Assembly: GCF_013375155.1 (NCBI RefSeq)
Contig: NZ_JABXOF010000008.1
Span: 1-64,000, forward strand
Direction of reading: 5' to 3'
DNA: 64,000 nucleotides
DNA from: Serratia ureilytica
Lineage (GTDB): Bacteria > Pseudomonadota > Gammaproteobacteria > Enterobacterales > Enterobacteriaceae
Shown here one piece after another: positions 30,122 through 38,289 of this stretch. Below the pieces are notes generated by a model. The model was not told the DNA's origin. It worked only from the letters and a program-made list of their open reading frames with translations, and did no database searches. Each line of letters begins with the position of its first letter. Position 1 is the stretch's first letter. Made by a program: the position numbers and the translations under genes.

Positions 30122-30505
30122 ATGTTGAGTTCTTTACTGGCCGTCTTTATCGGCGGCGGCGTCGGCAGCGTTTTGCGCTGGGCGGTAAGCATGAAAATGA
30201 ATCCGCTGAACGCCCACATTCCGCTAGGGACGCTGATGGTCAATCTGATCGGCGGTTTTATCATCGGTCTGGCGATGGCGATTTTCACCCGCATGACACA
30301 CCTGGATCCCACCTGGAAACTGCTGATCACCACCGGCTTCTGCGGCGGCCTGACCACCTTCTCCACCTTTTCGCTGGAGGTGGTATACCTGATGCAGGAT
30401 GGCCGCTTCGGCTGGGCGCTGGCCAACATGCTGCTCAACCTGGCCGGCTCGCTGGCGATGACGCTGCTGGCCTTTATGCTGGTGATGTGGCTCAACGGGC
30501 GCTAA
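30122..30505 (+). CDS. crcB: Fluoride channel CrcB (Fluc)
   Basis: Small inner-membrane fluoride exporter that works as a dual-topology dimer. The 127-residue protein has four hydrophobic segments and the Fluc signatures [21 protein letters not shown] and [17 protein letters not shown]. The ATG at 30122 is placed by the GGGAG Shine-Dalgarno 7 nt upstream. It is under the fluoride riboswitch and is in the cspE-tatE neighbourhood, as in E. coli. Confidence 0.95.
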   Translation: MLSSLLAVFIGGGVGSVLRWAVSMKMNPLNAHIPLGTLMVNLIGGFIIGLAMAIFTRMTHLDPTWKLLITTGFCGGLTTFSTFSLEVVYLMQDGRFGWALANMLLNLAGSLAMTLLAFMLVMWLNGR

Positions 30506-30508
30506 GCC

Positions 30509-30541
30509 CTTAATGTTTCCTTAATCTTGCATGCGCATAAT
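30509..30541 (+). promoter_or_regulatory. PmrA/BasR-type box with -10 element
   Basis: CTTAAT-GTTTC-CTTAAT is an exact direct repeat with the 5-nt spacer typical of PmrA (BasR) boxes. A -10-like CATAAT (30536-30541) follows 10 nt after the second half-site, the usual distance for activators replacing the -35. It points at the small gene at 30577. Regulator identity is inferred from the motif only. Confidence 0.5.
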
Positions 30542-30569
30542 CTCATCCAGTACCCCTGACTGGATGAGA
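30541..30569 (+). promoter_or_regulatory. Perfect 11-bp inverted repeat before a small gene
   Basis: TCTCATCCAGT and ACTGGATGAGA are perfectly complementary with a 7-nt loop and no T run. The repeat begins at the -10 element, spans the likely transcription start, and ends 7 nt before the small gene. It could be an operator or an RNA hairpin occluding the ribosome site. Confidence 0.6.
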
Positions 30570-30576
30570 AACCGCT

Positions 30577-30672
30577 ATGTTTAGCCTGCCGAAAACCGCC
30601 GCCGAAGCGATTGCCGTTGCGCTGTGCGTCCTGATCGTCGCCGCCTTTATCAACGCCTACCTGTTCGCCTAA
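30577..30672 (+). CDS. Putative 31-residue single-span membrane protein
   Basis: A short reading frame starting MFSLPKTAAEAIAV and ending INAYLFA. After a seven-residue polar start, residues 8-30 are almost wholly hydrophobic, fitting one membrane helix. Small proteins of this shape commonly bind and modulate a larger membrane protein. It has its own promoter-like element and dyad upstream and lies between crcB and a TetR gene. A clear Shine-Dalgarno is lacking (GATGAGAAACC is nearest). I do not recognise a family; coding status is inferred from composition and context. Confidence 0.5.
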   Translation: MFSLPKTAAEAIAVALCVLIVAAFINAYLFA

Positions 30673-30701
30673 ACACCTTTTCCCCGCAACGCGCGTTCAT
30701 C

Positions 30702-30731
30702 TTGCGTCCTCCCCATCCGTTACACTACAAT
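30702..30731 (+). promoter_or_regulatory. Promoter of the TetR-efflux operon
   Basis: TTGCGT (30702-30707) and TACAAT (30726-30731) are separated by 18 bp. The operator-like dyad at 30738-30764 lies just downstream. Confidence 0.5.
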
Positions 30732-30737
30732 TGAGAA

Positions 30738-30764
30738 TGAACGTTCACACCCAAAATTGTGAAC
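30738..30764. promoter_or_regulatory. Operator-like dyads upstream of the TetR gene
   Basis: TGAACGTTCA (30738-30747) is a perfect palindrome. Overlapping it, GTTCACA (30743-30749) pairs with TGTGAAC (30758-30764). Position after the -10 suggests autorepression by the adjacent TetR protein. Confidence 0.5.
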
Positions 30765-30794
30765 CCGGCTCACGCGCAGCAAAGGATCGGGCAG

Positions 30795-31391
30795 ATGCTC
30801 TCCCCCAACGACAGTAAACAGGCCAAAGTGCAGGCGCGCCGCGATCAGATCGTCGAAGCGGCGAAAACCAGCTTCCGCCGCCACGGCTTCCATGCCGCCA
30901 GCATGGCGGAGATTGCCCAGGGCTCGCAGCTCAGCGTCGGGCAAATCTATCGCTATTTCGCCAATAAAGACGCGATTATCGAAGAGATCGTCAATCGCAT
31001 CATCACCAGCAAGATGCAGCGCCTGGAAAACCTTGGCGATCACATCAACCTGATCGCCGGCACGCTGGCGGCGCGCACGCTGTTTCAGCAACCGGGCGAG
31101 AGCGAAACCGATCACATGCTGATGCTGGAAGTGACCGCCGAGGCCACGCGCAACCCGGTGGTGGCCAAACTGCTCAGCGATGCGGAGGCGCGACTGTTTC
31201 GCCACGTGTGCCACAACCTGCAGCGGCTGTATCCCGATTTCAGCGCGGAAGAGATCGCCGCGCGGGTGGAGTTTATCGCCGTCATGAGCGAAGGCACCGG
31301 TTACCGTATCCTTACCACGCAAAAAGCCGATGCGTCCCTGCTGCGCGATCTGTATCAGCAGGCCATTTCTCACCTGTTCAGGAAATCTTAA
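30795..31391 (+). CDS. TetR family transcriptional regulator
   Basis: A 198-residue repressor-type protein. The N-terminal helix-turn-helix reads RRDQIVEAAKTSFRRHGFHAASMAEIAQGSQLSVGQIYRYFANK, split across residues 15-58 and typical of TetR. The C-terminal half is a ligand-binding helical domain. I prefer the ATG at 30795 (AAAGGA upstream) to an in-frame GTG at 30759, which lies within the operator-like dyad. The efflux gene starts 6 nt after its stop, so it probably controls that transporter and itself. Confidence 0.87.
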   Translation: MLSPNDSKQAKVQARRDQIVEAAKTSFRRHGFHAASMAEIAQGSQLSVGQIYRYFANKDAIIEEIVNRIITSKMQRLENLGDHINLIAGTLAARTLFQQPGESETDHMLMLEVTAEATRNPVVAKLLSDAEARLFRHVCHNLQRLYPDFSAEEIAARVEFIAVMSEGTGYRILTTQKADASLLRDLYQQAISHLFRKS

Positions 31392-31397
31392 TCTCCC

Positions 31398-32588
31398 ATG
31401 ACCAAACACTTAGCCAGACAACGTCTGGTGTACGCCGTCGTGCTTGGCCTGTTGGCCGCGCTGGGGCCGCTGTGCACCGATCTCTATCTGCCCGCTCTGC
31501 CGGAAATGGCGGGCGAGCTGAATACCTCCACCGCCGCCGCGCAGCTCAGCCTGACCGCCGGGCTGCTCGGCCTGGGCGTCGGCCAGCTGATTTTTGGCCC
31601 TTACAGCGACAAACTGGGCCGTATGCGCCCGCTGCTGCTGTCGCTGATCCTGCTGCTCGGCGCTTCGCTGTGGTGCGCGCTGGCGCCCACCATTGACCAA
31701 CTGCTGATCGCCCGCCTGCTCCAGGGCATCGCCGGCGCCGGCGGGGCGGTGATTTCCCGCGCCATTGCTCGCGATCTGTACGCCGGCCACGAGCTGACCC
31801 GTTTCTTCGCCCTGCTGATGCTGGTTAACGGCCTGGCGCCGATCGTCGCGCCGGTGCTGGGCGGCGTCATGCTGCAGGTGATGAACTGGCGCGGCATCTT
31901 CGGCGTGCTGGCGGCCATCGCCGTGCTGCTGTTCAGCCTGTCGGCGCTGAAGCTGCGCGAATCCCTGCCGGTCGAGCGCCGCAGCCAGGGCGGCATTCTG
32001 GCGATGCTGATGTCGCTCGGCGGGTTGCTGACCCAGCGCTATTTCATGGGCCTGTGCCTGACGCAGGGCTTCGTAATGGCCGGCATGTTCGCCTATATCG
32101 GCGCTTCGCCTTTCGTCTTGCAGCAGATCTACGGCCTCAGCCCGCAGATGTTCAGCCTGTGCTTCGCCATTAACGGCGTCGGGCTGATCATTGCGGCGCA
32201 GCTGGCCAGCCGTCTCAGTTCACGTTGGGGGGAACGCCGGGTATTGAGGGGCGGGTTAACGCTGGCGGCCGTCGCATCGCTGTTGCTGCTGTTGGCCGCC
32301 GCGCTGCATGCGCCGCTGGTCGTGTTGCTGGTGCCGCTGTTCTTCTCGGTGGCGGTGATCGGCATCGTCGGCCCGACCGCCTCGTCGCTGGCGATGCAAA
32401 GCCAGGGGGACAAAGCCGGCAGCGCGTCGGCCTTGATCGGCGTGTGCATGTTCGCGCTCGGCGCCTGCGCCGTGCCGCTCACCGGGCTGGGCGGCACCTC
32501 GGCTCTGTCGATGGCGCTGACCATCGTCGGCTGCTACGCCATCGCCATCCTGCTGTTCAGCCTGTTGGCCCGCCGCAGCGACGCATAA
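31398..32588 (+). CDS. Bcr/CflA family multidrug efflux MFS transporter
   Basis: A 396-residue major-facilitator transporter with twelve predicted membrane spans. The Bcr/CflA features are the start LGPLCTDLYLPALPEMAGELN, motif A-like GPYSDKLGRMRPLL, and motif C-like LAPIVAPVLGG. Family members export bicyclomycin, chloramphenicol and other drugs by proton antiport; the substrate here is unknown. It forms a two-gene operon with the upstream TetR regulator and ends at a bidirectional terminator. Confidence 0.9.
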   Translation: MTKHLARQRLVYAVVLGLLAALGPLCTDLYLPALPEMAGELNTSTAAAQLSLTAGLLGLGVGQLIFGPYSDKLGRMRPLLLSLILLLGASLWCALAPTIDQLLIARLLQGIAGAGGAVISRAIARDLYAGHELTRFFALLMLVNGLAPIVAPVLGGVMLQVMNWRGIFGVLAAIAVLLFSLSALKLRESLPVERRSQGGILAMLMSLGGLLTQRYFMGLCLTQGFVMAGMFAYIGASPFVLQQIYGLSPQMFSLCFAINGVGLIIAAQLASRLSSRWGERRVLRGGLTLAAVASLLLLLAAALHAPLVVLLVPLFFSVAVIGIVGPTASSLAMQSQGDKAGSASALIGVCMFALGACAVPLTGLGGTSALSMALTIVGCYAIAILLFSLLARRSDA

Positions 32589-32598
32589 CGCGCCCAAT

Positions 32599-32626
32599 AA
32601 AAAACCCGCTCAATGAGCGGGTTTTA
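32599..32626. terminator. Bidirectional terminator between the efflux gene and cspE
   Basis: AAAACCCGCT...AGCGGGTTTT is an inverted repeat with A and T tracts on both sides, serving two convergent genes. Confidence 0.92.
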
Positions 32627-32645
32627 AGAAATTCAGCTACGCAGC

Positions 32646-32855
32646 TTAGATAGCAGTAACGTTAGCGGCAGATGGGCCTTTGGCACCGTTCGTGATTTCA
32701 AATTCTACACGCTGGCCTTCAGCAAGCGTTTTGAAACCGTTGCTAACGATGGCAGAGAAGTGAACGAAAACGTCCTTGCTACCATCTTCCGGAGTAATGA
32801 AACCGAAGCCCTTGGATTCATTAAACCACTTAACGCTACCTTTAATCTTAGACAT
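32646..32855 (-). CDS. cspE: Cold-shock-family RNA chaperone CspE
   Basis: A 69-residue single cold-shock domain that binds single-stranded RNA and melts hairpins (transcription antitermination). RNP1 KGFGFI and RNP2 VFVHF are intact. The protein is nearly identical to E. coli CspE, including the ending [10 protein letters not shown]. The start at 32855 is preceded by AAAGGTAAG. It is in the crcB-cspE neighbourhood, as in E. coli. The long upstream region suggests an extended 5' leader, common in csp genes. Confidence 0.95.
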   Translation of the reverse strand: MSKIKGSVKWFNESKGFGFITPEDGSKDVFVHFSAIVSNGFKTLAEGQRVEFEITNGAKGPSAANVTAI

Positions 32856-33200
32856 CAAACTTACCTTTAACGTGAATGAAAGACACAAAACCTGTGTCGA
32901 TTACAGTACAGCAAGCAGGCAGGATTTTGTCCACCACCGCGATCACAGAAATCCGATAAAGAGTGAAAAAATCCGTGTTGTCCGGTGTAAATGAATGACA
33001 CCGGTTGCAGTAAGTTACCGTTCCAGGTCAATCCTCTCCCTGCGCCGGCGAACAACGCGCGAACGCCTAAACCTGCCCCTTCCCCCCATCGTTGACGCGC
33101 CGTGCAGACACAATCGCTATGAAATATAACCAGATGGTCTTTTTGCTTCGGCGGCCCCTGCACTAGGGTTAGGGTTTATTTCCCACTGTGAGCCAAGCCT
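32856..33200. other. Intergenic region, cspE leader and divergent promoters
   Basis: 345 bp without a convincing gene. The cspE-proximal half is rich in short complementary segments and is probably the cspE 5' leader read on the minus strand. The distal part holds the upstream region of the M20 deacylase; I could not define a good promoter there. Confidence 0.5.
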
Positions 33201-34364
33201 ATGACCAGCCAGTTGGCAGACAAGATCATCGCCTATCGGCGTGAACTGCACCAAAACCCGGAGCTTTCCAATCATGAATTCGCCACCACCGCCCGCCTGA
33301 CCCGCTGGCTGCAAGAGGCGGGCATTCGCCTTCTGCCGTTGGCGCTGAAAACCGGCGTCGTGGCGGAGATCGGCAGCGGCCAGGGGCCGATCATCGCGCT
33401 GCGCGGCGACATCGACGCCCTGCCGATCGACGAAATCGCCGACGTGCCCTTCAGTTCGCAAAACAGCGGCGTGATGCACGCCTGCGGGCACGACTTTCAC
33501 ACCTCGGTAATGCTCGGCGCCGCACACCTGCTCAAAGCGCGTGAAGCCGAACTGGCGGGTACGGTGCGCATCTTCTTCCAGCCGGCGGAAGAGACCTTCA
33601 ACGGCGCCCGACACCTGATCGACGCCGGCGCGCTGGATAACGTCGCGGCGATATTTGGCCTGCACAATGCGCCGGAGCTGCCCACCGGCACCTTCGCCAC
33701 CCGCGCCGGGCCGTTCTACGCCAACGTCGATCGCTTCCAGATCCGCATCACCGGCAAAGGCGCCCACGCCGCCAAACCGGAACAGGGTGTCGATACCATC
33801 GTCACCGCCAGCCAGATCGTCGGCGCGCTGCAAACGCTGCCCAGCCGCAGCTTCAGCTCGCTGGAATCGCTGGTGGTGAGCGTGACGCGCATCGAAGGCG
33901 GCAATACCTGGAACGTGCTGCCGCAAACCGTCGAGCTGGAAGGCACGGTGCGCACCCACAGCGATGCGGTGCGCCGCCAAGTGCCGGATAAAATTCGCCA
34001 GGTGATCGACGGCGTTGCCGCCGCGCTCGGCGCGCAGGCCGAACTCCACTGGCAGCCGGGGCCGCCGGCGGTGATCAACGACGCCCATTGGGCGGCGTTC
34101 AGCAAAACCGTCGCCGCCGAGGCCGGCTACCGGGTCGAAGAGGCGGAGCTGCAAATGGGCGGCGAGGATTTCGCGCTGTATCTGCATCACGTGCCGGGCG
34201 CGTTCGTCAGCATCGGCTCCGCCAGCGAATTCGGCCTGCACCATCCGCGTTTCAATCCCGATGAGCGCGCCCTCTTTCCTGCCGCCCACTATTTTTCGCT
34301 GCTGGCGGAGCGCACGCTGCAGCAATTAACCCCCGCAGCGAAAAAAGCCCTCAGCAACGCCTGA
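33201..34364 (+). CDS. M20D family amidohydrolase (N-acyl amino acid deacylase, YxeP/SndA-like)
   Basis: Metal-dependent amidohydrolase of 387 residues. Metal and catalytic motifs: GDIDALPI, MHACGHDFHTSVMLGAA, PAEETFNGA, and the late MGGEDFALYL, plus a dimerisation domain. In Bacillus, the related YxeP and SndA deacetylate N-acetyl-S-substituted cysteines. It stands 188 nt before a flavin monooxygenase and amino-acid-type ABC importer, the same gene set as the Bacillus yxe operon, which suggests a cysteine-derivative substrate. A hairpin after the stop implies partly separate transcription. The substrate is inferred. Confidence 0.85.
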   Translation: MTSQLADKIIAYRRELHQNPELSNHEFATTARLTRWLQEAGIRLLPLALKTGVVAEIGSGQGPIIALRGDIDALPIDEIADVPFSSQNSGVMHACGHDFHTSVMLGAAHLLKAREAELAGTVRIFFQPAEETFNGARHLIDAGALDNVAAIFGLHNAPELPTGTFATRAGPFYANVDRFQIRITGKGAHAAKPEQGVDTIVTASQIVGALQTLPSRSFSSLESLVVSVTRIEGGNTWNVLPQTVELEGTVRTHSDAVRRQVPDKIRQVIDGVAAALGAQAELHWQPGPPAVINDAHWAAFSKTVAAEAGYRVEEAELQMGGEDFALYLHHVPGAFVSIGSASEFGLHHPRFNPDERALFPAAHYFSLLAERTLQQLTPAAKKALSNA

Positions 34365-34381
34365 ATAACGTGAAATAGTAT

Positions 34382-34421
34382 TTCCCCGACGCCGCTGATG
34401 CCGCGCCGGGGATTATTATTT
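34382..34421 (+). terminator. Hairpin after the M20 deacylase gene
   Basis: TCCCCG (34383-34388) pairs with CGGGGA (34407-34412), enclosing a GC-rich loop, and is followed by the T-rich TTATTATTTTC. Confidence 0.6.
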
Positions 34422-34552
34422 TCGCTCGCCGTGATATTTGCAGTTTTCAACATTTGAATATGCTGTTTTGTTGTTTTACATCCCGCCAGCGCTCATCAAT
34501 AGTGGACGCATCAGACACCGCGCGCCTTTCGGCGCATGACAGGATAATCACG

Positions 34553-35878
34553 ATGAGCGACAACGCGAATAATCAACGGCAATTACGGCTGGGCGCCATT
34601 CTGCACGGCGCATCGGGAAATATGTCCGCCTGGCGCCACCCGGACGCCACCGCCGACGCCAGCATCAACCTCGAATTTAATATCGCCTCGGCGAAAAAAG
34701 CCGAACAGGGGAAATTCGATTTCGTCTTCGTCGCCGATGGCTTATATATCAACGAAAAGTCCATTCCGCATTTTCTTAACCGTTTCGAGCCGTTGACCTT
34801 ATTGGCCGCGCTGTCCGCCGCCACCGACAAAATTGGCCTGGTGGGCACGCTCTCCACATCCTACAGCGATCCGTTCACCGTCGCCCGCCAGTTCGCCAGC
34901 CTCGATCACCTGAGCAACGGCCGCGCGGGCTGGAACGTGGTGACGTCGCCGCTGGAAGGTTCGGCCAAAAACTTCTCGCGCGCCGAACACCCGGAGCACA
35001 GCCTGCGTTACCGCATCGCCGGCGAGTTTCTCGACGTCGCCAAAGGACTGTGGGACTCCTGGGAGGACGATGCCTTCGTGCGCAATAAGGCCAGCGGCGA
35101 ATTTTTCCGCGCCGGGAAACTGCACACCCTCAATCATCAGGGGGAGTTCTTCTCGGTGCAGGGGCCGTTGAACATCGGCCGCACGCCGCAGGGCCGCCCG
35201 ATCCTGTTCCAGGCCGGCGCCTCCGAAGACGGCAAACGGCTGGCGGCCAAGCACGCCGATGCGATCTTCACCCATCACGACACGCTGGAGCAGGCGCAGG
35301 ATTTCTACCAGGACGTGAAGCGGCAGCTGGTGGAACAGGGGCGCGAACCGGACGACCTGCGCATCTTCCAGGGCGTGAGTGTGATCGTCGGCGACGACGA
35401 TGCGGACGTCGAGCGCCAGTACCAGGAGACCGCCCGTCTGGTCAGCATCGAGAACGCCCTCAACTACCTGGGCCGCTACTTCGAACATTACGACTTTTCC
35501 CGCCATCCGTTGGACGCGCCCTTCCCGGACATCGGCGATCTGGGGCAAAACAGCTTCCGCAGCACCACCGACGCCATCAAGCGCAACGCCCGCGAGCGTA
35601 ACCTCACGCTGCGCCAGGTGGCGCTGGAAGCCGCCTCGCCGCGCCCGGTGTTCAGCGGCACGCCGGAAGCGGTGGCGGACGGCCTGCAACGCTGGTTCGA
35701 CGGCGAAGCCGCCGACGGCTTCATCATCAGCGGCGGTACGCCCAACGCCTTCGGGCACTTCGTCGATCGGGTGGTGCCCGTCCTGCAACGGCGCGGCCTG
35801 TTCCGCCAGGCGTACCACGGCGATACGCTGCGCGAGCACCTGGGCCTGAAGCGTCCGTTGAACAGATTCACCCAATAA
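34553..35878 (+). CDS. Flavin-dependent monooxygenase of the NtaA/SnaA/DszA (bacterial luciferase-like) family
   Basis: A 441-residue luciferase-like monooxygenase that would use reduced FMN from a separate reductase. Recognisable parts are [20 protein letters not shown] near the N-terminus, [30 protein letters not shown], and [22 protein letters not shown]. Bacillus YxeK and YtnJ in this family cleave C-S bonds of N-acetylated cysteine adducts. The start at 34553 follows AGGATAA. An SBP gene follows 26 nt later. The role in sulfur scavenging is inferred from family plus context. Confidence 0.87.
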   Translation: MSDNANNQRQLRLGAILHGASGNMSAWRHPDATADASINLEFNIASAKKAEQGKFDFVFVADGLYINEKSIPHFLNRFEPLTLLAALSAATDKIGLVGTLSTSYSDPFTVARQFASLDHLSNGRAGWNVVTSPLEGSAKNFSRAEHPEHSLRYRIAGEFLDVAKGLWDSWEDDAFVRNKASGEFFRAGKLHTLNHQGEFFSVQGPLNIGRTPQGRPILFQAGASEDGKRLAAKHADAIFTHHDTLEQAQDFYQDVKRQLVEQGREPDDLRIFQGVSVIVGDDDADVERQYQETARLVSIENALNYLGRYFEHYDFSRHPLDAPFPDIGDLGQNSFRSTTDAIKRNARERNLTLRQVALEAASPRPVFSGTPEAVADGLQRWFDGEAADGFIISGGTPNAFGHFVDRVVPVLQRRGLFRQAYHGDTLREHLGLKRPLNRFTQ

Positions 35879-35904
35879 TAAGATCGTTTTCAGGGATACC
35901 CGCT

Positions 35905-36825
35905 ATGCAGAAAACCGTTACCGCCGCTCTCGTGGCGGCCTTGCTGAGCCTGACCGGCGCCGCGCAGGCGGGCACCGGCATCGATTTGCAGGCCAATGAA
36001 ACCCCTATCCATGCGCCGAAAAACCCGCAGGCGATCGCCAAGCTGCCGGCCGATTTCCGCTTCGTGAAGCCGGGCCGGTTCACCGTCGCGATCGCCGCGC
36101 TCAACACGCCGCCGCTGGCGCTGTTCGCCGCCGACAACCGGCGGCTTATCGGCAGCGAAGTGGATATCGCGCAGTTGGTGGCCGACAGCCTGGGGCTGGA
36201 ACTGAACGTAGTGCAAACCTCGTGGGAAGACTGGCCGCTGGGGGTGGTTTCCGGCAAGTATGACGCGGCCATCACCAACGTCACCGTCACCAAAGAGCGC
36301 AAAACCCGCTTCGACTTCGCTACCTATCGCATCGACTCGCTCGGCTTTTATGTCAAAACCGGCGGCAAGATAGCGACGATCAAACAGCCTGCCGATATCG
36401 CCGGATTAAAGATCATCGTCGGCTCCGGCACCAACCAGGAAGCCATCTTGCTGGCATGGGACAAGCAGAATCGGCAGCAGGGGCTCAAACCCTTCCAGCC
36501 GATCTACGTGACCGACGATGCGGCCGCCACGCTGGCGATCCAGTCCGGCCGGGCCGACGCCTATTTCGGGCCCAACGTGCTGGGCGCCTATAAAGCGGCG
36601 CTGAATGGCCGTACCCGGCTGGCGGGCACGGTGGAAGGCGGTTGGCCCAAGGCGGCGCACATCGCCGTCACCACCCGTAAAGGCAACGGGCTGGTGCAGG
36701 CGGTGAATGAAGCGCTGAACGGCGCGATCCGCAGCGGACAGTACGATCAGGTGCTCAACCGCTGGGGCGAGAGCGTCGAACGCCTTGCACAGTCGGAAAT
36801 CAACCCGCCCGGTCTGGGCGATTAG
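35905..36825 (+). CDS. ABC transporter substrate-binding protein (family 3, amino acid/cysteine type)
   Basis: Periplasmic binding protein of 306 residues with a signal peptide cleaved after AAQA (about residue 22). The fold is SBP family 3: EVDIAQLVADSLGLELN, GKYDAAITNVTVTKERKTRFDFATY and GSGTNQEAILL. About 35 residues lie between the signal peptide and the domain start, longer than usual. It is followed 9 nt later by a GNAT gene and then the permease and ATPase of the same importer. Confidence 0.88.
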   Translation: MQKTVTAALVAALLSLTGAAQAGTGIDLQANETPIHAPKNPQAIAKLPADFRFVKPGRFTVAIAALNTPPLALFAADNRRLIGSEVDIAQLVADSLGLELNVVQTSWEDWPLGVVSGKYDAAITNVTVTKERKTRFDFATYRIDSLGFYVKTGGKIATIKQPADIAGLKIIVGSGTNQEAILLAWDKQNRQQGLKPFQPIYVTDDAAATLAIQSGRADAYFGPNVLGAYKAALNGRTRLAGTVEGGWPKAAHIAVTTRKGNGLVQAVNEALNGAIRSGQYDQVLNRWGESVERLAQSEINPPGLGD

Positions 36826-36834
36826 GAGCGCGCG

Positions 36835-37362
36835 ATGACGCAAGACACTTTCATTCAGACGCTGCCGACCGACCCGCTGATCGCCCCGGTGATCGAGGGG
36901 CTGTTCGGCGAATATCGTCAGCGCTACGGCGACTATTTTGGTGACCAGGAACCGGAACCGCTGGACCTGTACGCGCCGCCGCAGGGCGCCTTCATCGTGC
37001 TGCTGCGCGCCGGTGCGCCGATCGCCATGGGCGCCTTCAAGCGCTATGACGGGCAAACCGCCGAGCTGAAGCGTATCTGGACGCGGGGCGATCTGCGCCG
37101 CCAGGGCCTGGCGCAACGGGTGTTGCAGCAATTGGAAGCGCTGGCGCTGGCGCAGGGTTATCGCCGGCTCTATCTGACCACCGGCTTTCGCCAGCCCGAA
37201 GCGGTGGGCCTGTACCTGAGCAACGGTTATCAGCCGCAGTTCGATCCCACCGTCGACAGCGAGGTTTACAGCCGCCCGCCCTACGATGGCCGCCTGCCGT
37301 TCCGCAAAAGCCTGATTGCAGAGGACGCCTGTTGTTGCGCGTCGGAAAGGAAAATCGCCTAA
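36835..37362 (+). CDS. GNAT family N-acetyltransferase (YxeL/SnaA-like by context)
   Basis: A 175-residue acetyltransferase with acetyl-CoA loop RRQGLAQRVLQQLEALA and the closing segment PEAVGLYLSNGYQ. In the Bacillus yxe and ytm operons a GNAT enzyme N-acetylates imported S-substituted cysteine before monooxygenase attack; the same order of genes here supports that role. The C-terminus carries an odd DACCCASERK cysteine cluster after the domain. It sits inside the ABC operon between binding protein and permease. Confidence 0.8.
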   Translation: MTQDTFIQTLPTDPLIAPVIEGLFGEYRQRYGDYFGDQEPEPLDLYAPPQGAFIVLLRAGAPIAMGAFKRYDGQTAELKRIWTRGDLRRQGLAQRVLQQLEALALAQGYRRLYLTTGFRQPEAVGLYLSNGYQPQFDPTVDSEVYSRPPYDGRLPFRKSLIAEDACCCASERKIA

Positions 37363-37392
37363 GGCCCCTTTATCTGTATCAGGAGACATGAC

Positions 37393-38280
37393 ATGTCCAA
37401 ACAAGAAGTCTTGAAAGTGGTGCCCGCCCGCTATCCGCTGCGGCTGATCGGCGCGCTGTTTTCGCTGTTTATTCTGGTCGCCATCGTGCAATCGGTGGCG
37501 GGCAACGCGCGCTGGGAATGGGGCGTGTTCGCCGAGTGGTTCTTCGCCCCGGCGGTGCTGGCGGGGCTGGGACAGACCCTGCTGCTGACGCTGCTCGGCA
37601 CGCTGTTCAGCATTCTGTTCGGCACCCTGCTGGCGCTGGCGCGGCTGTCGCGCTCTTACCTGCTGGCGTCGCTGGCCTGGGGGTATATCTGGCTGTTTCG
37701 CTCGCTGCCGCTGATCCTGGTGCTGATCATCCTGTATAACTTTTCCTATCTGTACGACGCCATCTCGCTGGGCATTCCCTTTACCTCGGTGGTGTTCGCC
37801 AGCTACCCGACCATCGATATCCTCGGCCAGTTCGCCGTGGCGGTGCTGGGCCTGACGCTGGTGCAGTCCGCCTATACCGCCGAGATCATCCGCGGCGGCA
37901 TCCTGGGCGTGGATTACGGCCAGCACGAAGCGGCGGCAGCGCTGGGCCTGCCGGGCTATCGCCGCACCTTCCGCATCATTCTGCCGCAGGCGCTGCGATC
38001 CATTATTCCGACCGGATTCAACGAGATCATCAGTCTGGCGAAAGGCACCTCAATCGTTTATGTGCTGGCGCTGCCGGAGCTGTTTTACACCATCCAGGTG
38101 ATCTATAACCGCACCCAGCAGGTGATACCGCTGCTGATGGTGGCCACCGTCTGGTATCTGTTCATCACCACCGCCCTGTCGGTGATCCAATACTACATCG
38201 AACGCTATTTCGCCCGGGGTGCGGTGCGCGAACTGCCGCCGACGCCCTGGCAGAAACTGGCCGGCTGGCTAAAACGTTAG
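37393..38280 (+). CDS. Amino-acid-type ABC transporter permease
   Basis: An inner-membrane permease of 295 residues in the polar amino-acid (HisM/GlnP) family. It has an extra N-terminal membrane segment (residues about 15-38) and the EAA loop QHEAAAALGLPGYRRTFRIILPQALRS. A single permease suggests a homodimer. It is flanked 30 nt upstream by the GNAT gene and 9 nt downstream by the ATPase. Confidence 0.9.
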   Translation: MSKQEVLKVVPARYPLRLIGALFSLFILVAIVQSVAGNARWEWGVFAEWFFAPAVLAGLGQTLLLTLLGTLFSILFGTLLALARLSRSYLLASLAWGYIWLFRSLPLILVLIILYNFSYLYDAISLGIPFTSVVFASYPTIDILGQFAVAVLGLTLVQSAYTAEIIRGGILGVDYGQHEAAAALGLPGYRRTFRIILPQALRSIIPTGFNEIISLAKGTSIVYVLALPELFYTIQVIYNRTQQVIPLLMVATVWYLFITTALSVIQYYIERYFARGAVRELPPTPWQKLAGWLKR

Positions 38281-38289
38281 GAGACCCGC

